17,102 nucleotides of DNA from an uncultured Pedobacter sp. (GTDB taxonomy: Bacteria; Bacteroidota; Bacteroidia; Sphingobacteriales; Sphingobacteriaceae): assembly GCA_946478755.1 (NCBI GenBank), contig CAMLDJ010000104.1, positions 1-17,102 of the forward strand. The letters run 5' to 3'. Under the pieces are notes generated by a model. That model searched no databases and had not been told where the DNA came from. It worked only from the letters and a program-made list of their open reading frames with translations. Of the stretch, positions 13,962 through 17,102 are shown in pieces (the first letter of the stretch is position 1; each line of letters begins with the position of its first letter). Position numbers and translations under genes: made by a program.

Positions 13962-13998
13962 GAAAAAATTACCCTCTGCTATTCTGCTCCTGCTGACC
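13962..13998 (+). repeat. Single copy of the ~39-bp repeat that also flanks mprF on the other side
   Basis: This 37-base segment starts GAAAAAATTACC, contains GCTATTCTGCTCC and ends TGACC, followed by GAAAAAG, the start of a next unit. It matches, in the same orientation, the tandem copies at 16847-17014. It lies inside the reading frame of the truncated virJ gene, whose frame stops at a TAG supplied by the repeat (13981-13979). Confidence 0.8.
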
Positions 13999-14180
13999 GA
14001 AAAAGCCCAGTTTTCCAGCCACCATCACCTGAAATAAACAGGGTAACTGAAGCAGGCCTGCCTTTTGGATGGTATATCATAATTTTACCAAACTCGTCAT
14101 AGGTTACAGAACTGGTGTCTTTGGGCGAATGTTTTGTCACTAAAGTATAGCAGTAATATGGGCACCAGGATGTATTTCAT
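13979..14180 (-). pseudogene. virJ: Truncated and frameshifted VirJ/AcvB-family gene
   Basis: ATG 14180, 19 bases after the mprF stop, opens a signal peptide beginning M-K-Y-I-L-V-P-I-L-L-L and ending T-F-A-Q. That frame then stops at R-H-Q-F-C-N-L. One frame over, the expected mature protein continues: K-D-T-S-S-V-T-Y-D-E-F-G-K-I-M-I-Y-H-P, then S-V-T-L-F-I-S-G-D-G-G-W-K-T-G. S-G-D-G-G-W is the signature of the VirJ/AcvB alpha/beta-hydrolase family. About 50 codons in, the frame enters the repeat, gains L-F-R-S-A-G-A-E and ends at TAG 13981-13979. The catalytic part is absent from the window. A two-base loss in the run after GCCCAAA would explain the frameshift. AcvB hydrolyses lysyl-PG in Agrobacterium, which fits the mprF neighbour. 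The gene is very likely dead. Confidence 0.75.
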
Positions 14181-14199
14181 AACAGTTCAATTAGAATCA

Positions 14200-16782
14200 C
14201 TAAGGTTTGATGACTTGATTCAACACAGTGGGTACCTGCAGCAGATCGTAATCCTGACTGTAAATCAAATACTTATTGTGCCATGTGGGCGAAAACTTGT
14301 CTTTGGCATCCCTTAATCCTCTGTACCTGGAGAAAGAACGGATCTTTTCGTAAGCAAATTTCATGGAGCGTTCAGGAATATTATGTGCCTGTATCATGCC
14401 GGACATCGGTGCAAATCCAATATTCACCGTTTCGAAGCCCTGCAGCTTTAAATGTTCAAACATAGCTACTATGATGAAATCAATAATGCCATTTGGTGCA
14501 TCTGCCGTTTTTCTGATCAGATCATAGGTCGCTTCACCTTTGGCGTAATCAGGTACAAGATTCAAAAAAGCAATAATTTTTTCTTCTGTATTTTCTATGG
14601 TAATGATGCTTTGTGATTTAAGTTCATCCCAGTCGAACATGCCCTGCGAAAATACGATCTCTTCCCTTTCTGTATCTTTCAGCCATTCGTCTGAAACCGA
14701 TTTCAGCCGTTGTAAAATACCGTCTTTTATCGGAGCAGTATAAATTTTGCTGATATAACCATTCTCAGCAACTTTCCTGATCGCATTGCGGATCGATTTT
14801 CTGTTTCCTCCTGCCAGGCTGAAAGATTGCAGGTCAACTATTCCTTCCTGTCCAAGAAACAGCTTCTTTTTATTCAATAGTTCATAATCAGACAGATTTT
14901 CTTCAGGAACGCGATAGTAGATGTTTTTTAAGCCCTTTTCCGCACAATATTTGTCAAAAGACTGGATGATGAGCTTTCGATTTTCAGATCTGGAAACAGG
15001 GCATTCCAATACTACAGCAAAATTCCCGGAAATGCGGTAAGCCAAAAAGCCATTTTCCTCCCGATAAATGAGCTTGTCACCGTAAGTTTTGAAGTAATCC
15101 AGTGCAGAATTGCCATATTTTTCCAATTGCAGTTTTGCCCATTGCAGATCATCATCTTCCGTCTCAGATTTAGGGATATACGGTCGGATGAGGGCGTAGA
15201 TCAGGAAGGCAACGGAAAGGAAGCCACTGATATTAATCGACAACAAAAAGTTGCGTGCAAACTGGTCCTCGGGAACCAGGTCATTGTTTCCGATCAGTAT
15301 AAAATTTTCCAATGTATACCTGACCGACTGCCACCAGCTAAAGTCTATATTGAAGTGCTTTTTGTCCAGAAAATAAAATCCAATTGTTCCATACAGTAGG
15401 ATAGCGGCTACACTCAGCAAGGTCGTTTGAATACCCAACGAACGTGTTTTTGGATTGGTCTTGATATAATATTCCTTTCTTGAAACAAACAGGATTACAA
15501 TTACTAATAGTGCAAAACTAGCCTCCTCGTAATCGATGGCCTTGGTCATATGGCCAATAAGGGAAATGATACATAGGCTGAGCCCAAAGTACCAGGCGAT
15601 ACGCAGTCCTTTGAGCATAAATGCTGCTGTTACCAGCAGGAACAAGCCTGCTGTCAACACAAAATAGTTGGAAACCCTGATCGCTTCGATGGGAAGAAAG
15701 TCTTTCAAAAAAATAAGTCTGGAATGAATGGCGGGGGTAAGTACAGATGTCAGGTTGACGATCCCCATCAGCAGCAGTAATAAAGCCGGCAATATGCGCA
15801 TCAAGAGCCTGTCGATCTTTAAAAGAAAACTGAATGCTCCCAGCAGCATTGGTGTCCAGAACTCCATAAACCTGTATACAAAGGTTATAGATACTGCTTC
15901 AGCACTTGAATATCCCAATCGCATCAACATAAAAGTCATCGATGCTTCTACAGCACCAAGTCCTCTTAAAAATGGAGATATGATCAGGAATACAACGCTG
16001 ATGATATAAGTGACCAACGCACTGGCCAGAGCGGGGTGGATCGATAAAGCCAGCATGGCAATGTAAATGTGCACAATACCTATTACTTCGATTAACACGC
16101 TGTAGCCTAATGTTTTTAAAAAGCTGTTGCGTTCAATTGCATTGCTCCGGAAATCTGCTGCATACACCTCTATCACCGGAATGTACTTCATGATAAGCAA
16201 ATATGACGCTCCTTTGTTAACCACAGCACGGTACAGCATATAGATGCCGGCAATCAGTCCAAATACAGCAATCAATCCAAACCATTCACCATGTCCTATG
16301 CTGCCTTCAATAATGGCGTAAATGAACACAGGAATAGCTATAATTACTACCGAAAGGATCCCTACAAAACCATATATAGAAGATGCGAAATTGATCTGCG
16401 ACTGGGATACTCCTTTTTTTTCAATATCACCACTGAAAAAAGCGAGTGAGGAAACTCCTCCCGCAGGTAAAAAGACACTGACAAAATTTCTTTTGAGGAA
16501 TAACAAGGTGCCATCTCCAATGGAAATAGAGCTTCCAATAGCGGAAAAAGCAAATTTGTACATCATTCCATGAACAAATAGATAAGCTATGCTCAGAGTA
16601 ATGCCCAATGAAATCCATATCCGGTCGGCGGTGAGGAATAACTGTTTTACCTGCTTCAGTTCGCCCTGCTCATGCTTCATGAACCAAATGGAAAGTGCCA
16701 GAAAGAAAACTGTAAATATAAAACTGGCGATGATTTTTGCATGCTCACGAACAAACGGAGTAACAAACCGGAGTGCTTTCAT
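14200..16782 (-). CDS. mprF: Bifunctional lysylphosphatidylglycerol flippase/synthetase, MprF-like
   Basis: An 860-residue inner-membrane protein. The N-terminal half is strongly hydrophobic with repeated helices (first at about 17-35), including F-L-P-A-G-G-V-S-S-L-A-F-F-S-G (about 104-118), typical of the MprF flippase (UPF0104) domain. A further set of helices reaches about residue 530. The rest (about 550-860) is the DUF2156 aminoacyltransferase domain, with S-I-R-N-A-I-R-K, N-G-I-I-D-F-I-I-V, N-I-G-F-A-P-M-S and F-R/Y-R-G-L-R-D-A-K-D-K-F. Such enzymes transfer lysine (or another amino acid) from tRNA to phosphatidylglycerol and flip the product outward, lowering surface charge and raising resistance to cationic peptides. 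The amino acid used here is not known. A virJ remnant follows, and a repeat array stands 65 bases upstream of the start. Confidence 0.9.
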   Translation of the reverse strand: MKALRFVTPFVREHAKIIASFIFTVFFLALSIWFMKHEQGELKQVKQLFLTADRIWISLGITLSIAYLFVHGMMYKFAFSAIGSSISIGDGTLLFLKRNFVSVFLPAGGVSSLAFFSGDIEKKGVSQSQINFASSIYGFVGILSVVIIAIPVFIYAIIEGSIGHGEWFGLIAVFGLIAGIYMLYRAVVNKGASYLLIMKYIPVIEVYAADFRSNAIERNSFLKTLGYSVLIEVIGIVHIYIAMLALSIHPALASALVTYIISVVFLIISPFLRGLGAVEASMTFMLMRLGYSSAEAVSITFVYRFMEFWTPMLLGAFSFLLKIDRLLMRILPALLLLLMGIVNLTSVLTPAIHSRLIFLKDFLPIEAIRVSNYFVLTAGLFLLVTAAFMLKGLRIAWYFGLSLCIISLIGHMTKAIDYEEASFALLVIVILFVSRKEYYIKTNPKTRSLGIQTTLLSVAAILLYGTIGFYFLDKKHFNIDFSWWQSVRYTLENFILIGNNDLVPEDQFARNFLLSINISGFLSVAFLIYALIRPYIPKSETEDDDLQWAKLQLEKYGNSALDYFKTYGDKLIYREENGFLAYRISGNFAVVLECPVSRSENRKLIIQSFDKYCAEKGLKNIYYRVPEENLSDYELLNKKKLFLGQEGIVDLQSFSLAGGNRKSIRNAIRKVAENGYISKIYTAPIKDGILQRLKSVSDEWLKDTEREEIVFSQGMFDWDELKSQSIITIENTEEKIIAFLNLVPDYAKGEATYDLIRKTADAPNGIIDFIIVAMFEHLKLQGFETVNIGFAPMSGMIQAHNIPERSMKFAYEKIRSFSRYRGLRDAKDKFSPTWHNKYLIYSQDYDLLQVPTVLNQVIKP

Positions 16783-16846
16783 ACGCAGTATTTTAATTCA
16801 ATTTACGTAATTGTCTGTATAGAATTAATGAGGATCAGCAAAAAGA

Positions 16847-17014
16847 GAAAAAAATACCCTTTGCTATTCTCCTGCTTTACCGGAAAAATTATCCTTTGCT
16901 ATTCTGCTCCCAGCTTGACCGAAAAACTTATCCTTTGCTATTCTGCTCCCTGCTTGACCGAAAAACTTATCCTTCTATTCTGCTCCCTGCTTGACCGAAA
17001 AAATTACCTTCTTA
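16847..17014 (+). repeat. Tandem array of ~39-bp units upstream of mprF
   Basis: Four units start at 16847 (35 bases), 16883 (38), 16921 (39) and 16960 (37), and a partial fifth starts at 16997. The shared pattern is GAAAAACTTATCC, then TTTGCTATTCTGCTCC, then CTGCTTGACC. Units 3 and 4 differ mainly by loss of two bases (TTTGC to TTC). Units 1 and 2 have diverged more, and unit 5 begins GAAAAAATTACC exactly like the distant copy at 13962. There are no unique spacers between units. Confidence 0.88.
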
Positions 17015-17102
17015 GAGGAGGCCTAGGAATTTTTGTCCCCTTCAGGACAAAAGGTTCCAGACTCCGAAAAGAACGGTTATTTTTTCTTTGCTTCATTCCA
17101 AT
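17004..17102 (-). CDS. Possible C-terminal end of a gene cut by the window edge
   Basis: A minus-strand frame is open from the window edge to TAA 17006-17004, about 32 codons. It includes M-K-Q-R-K-N-N-R-S-F-R-S (ATG 17096) and ends with the basic K-I-P-R-P-P-L-R-R. The stop codon lies in the partial fifth repeat unit. An internal 8-bp hairpin (17031-17052) makes a non-coding explanation equally plausible. I recognise no family. Low confidence that it is translated. Confidence 0.2.
   Translation of the reverse strand: MGMKQRKNNRSFRSLEPFVLKGTKIPRPPLRR
17031..17052. other. Short perfect hairpin next to the repeat array
   Basis: TTTTGTCC (17031-17038) and GGACAAAA (17045-17052) form an 8-pair stem with a six-base loop, CCTTCA. 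The T and A runs belong to the stem itself, so it is not a standard terminator with a following T-tract, though weak termination is possible. It stands 17 bases right of the repeat array. Confidence 0.4.

Noticed and set aside
13979..14147. A real small gene starting at GTG in the second virJ frame
   Set aside because: The frame lacks the signal peptide, which is present one frame over, and ends in repeat sequence; a broken virJ explains both frames better.
14134..14316. 60-residue plus-strand ORF over the mprF/virJ junction
   Set aside because: It is antisense to two recognisable minus-strand genes and has no family features.
16847..17014. CRISPR-like array
   Set aside because: The period is ~39 bases and the units follow one another directly; there are no unique spacers and no cas genes.

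Overview
The window looks like chromosomal DNA of a Bacteroidota species, most likely Sphingobacteriaceae (Pedobacter or a relative). The reasons are moderate A+T content, several gene starts with little or no Shine-Dalgarno sequence, several matches to the Bacteroidetes -7 promoter element TAnnTTTG, and a gene set typical of that group: an FtsX/LolE-type permease starting with N-T-E-Y-F, a DUF1343/NamZ lipoprotein, a divergent DEAD-box-like protein and an MprF-like protein. This assignment is by inspection only; no database was searched. I saw no rRNA, tRNA, CRISPR array, transposase or phage gene.

Layout, left to right. Positions 1-2283 are minus-strand: a gene cut by the left edge, a possible glycosyltransferase, an ACC deaminase/D-cysteine desulfhydrase-like PLP enzyme, and a 58-residue ORF that may be a remnant. 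Positions 2352-4319 carry a plus-strand pair, the rRNA pseudouridine synthase rluD and a class IV aminotransferase. Fmt (minus) converges on that pair with a 4-base gap, and is divergent from a poxvirus-type DNA topoisomerase IB (plus). A perfect 22-bp-arm hairpin separates the topoisomerase from the minus-strand namZ plus small charged protein unit. Next come an FtsX-like permease (plus), a PhnB-like VOC protein (minus) and a degenerate DEAD-box protein (plus), followed by a second clear bidirectional terminator at 11367-11395.

Positions 11433-13880 (minus) form a probable unit of three genes: a secreted cysteine-free thioredoxin-fold/TPR protein, a Crp/Fnr regulator and a VOC protein. A perfect TGTGA-N6-TCACA palindrome lies over the stop codon of the regulator gene, just upstream of the VOC gene. 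The regulator's recognition helix has the R-E-T-x-x-R pattern that reads this half-site in E. coli CRP.

The most unusual part is 13962-17014. An mprF-like lysyl-phosphatidylglycerol synthase/flippase gene is followed 19 bases later by the first part of a VirJ/AcvB-family gene. That gene is frameshifted after its signal peptide and cut off inside a copy of a ~39-bp repeat. Four further copies of the same repeat, plus a partial fifth, stand in tandem upstream of mprF, in the same orientation. In alphaproteobacteria an LPG synthase (LpiA) and AcvB form an operon and AcvB degrades LPG, so this looks like a synthase/hydrolase pair whose hydrolase has been lost, bracketed by a repeat family. Whether the repeats caused the loss is inference.
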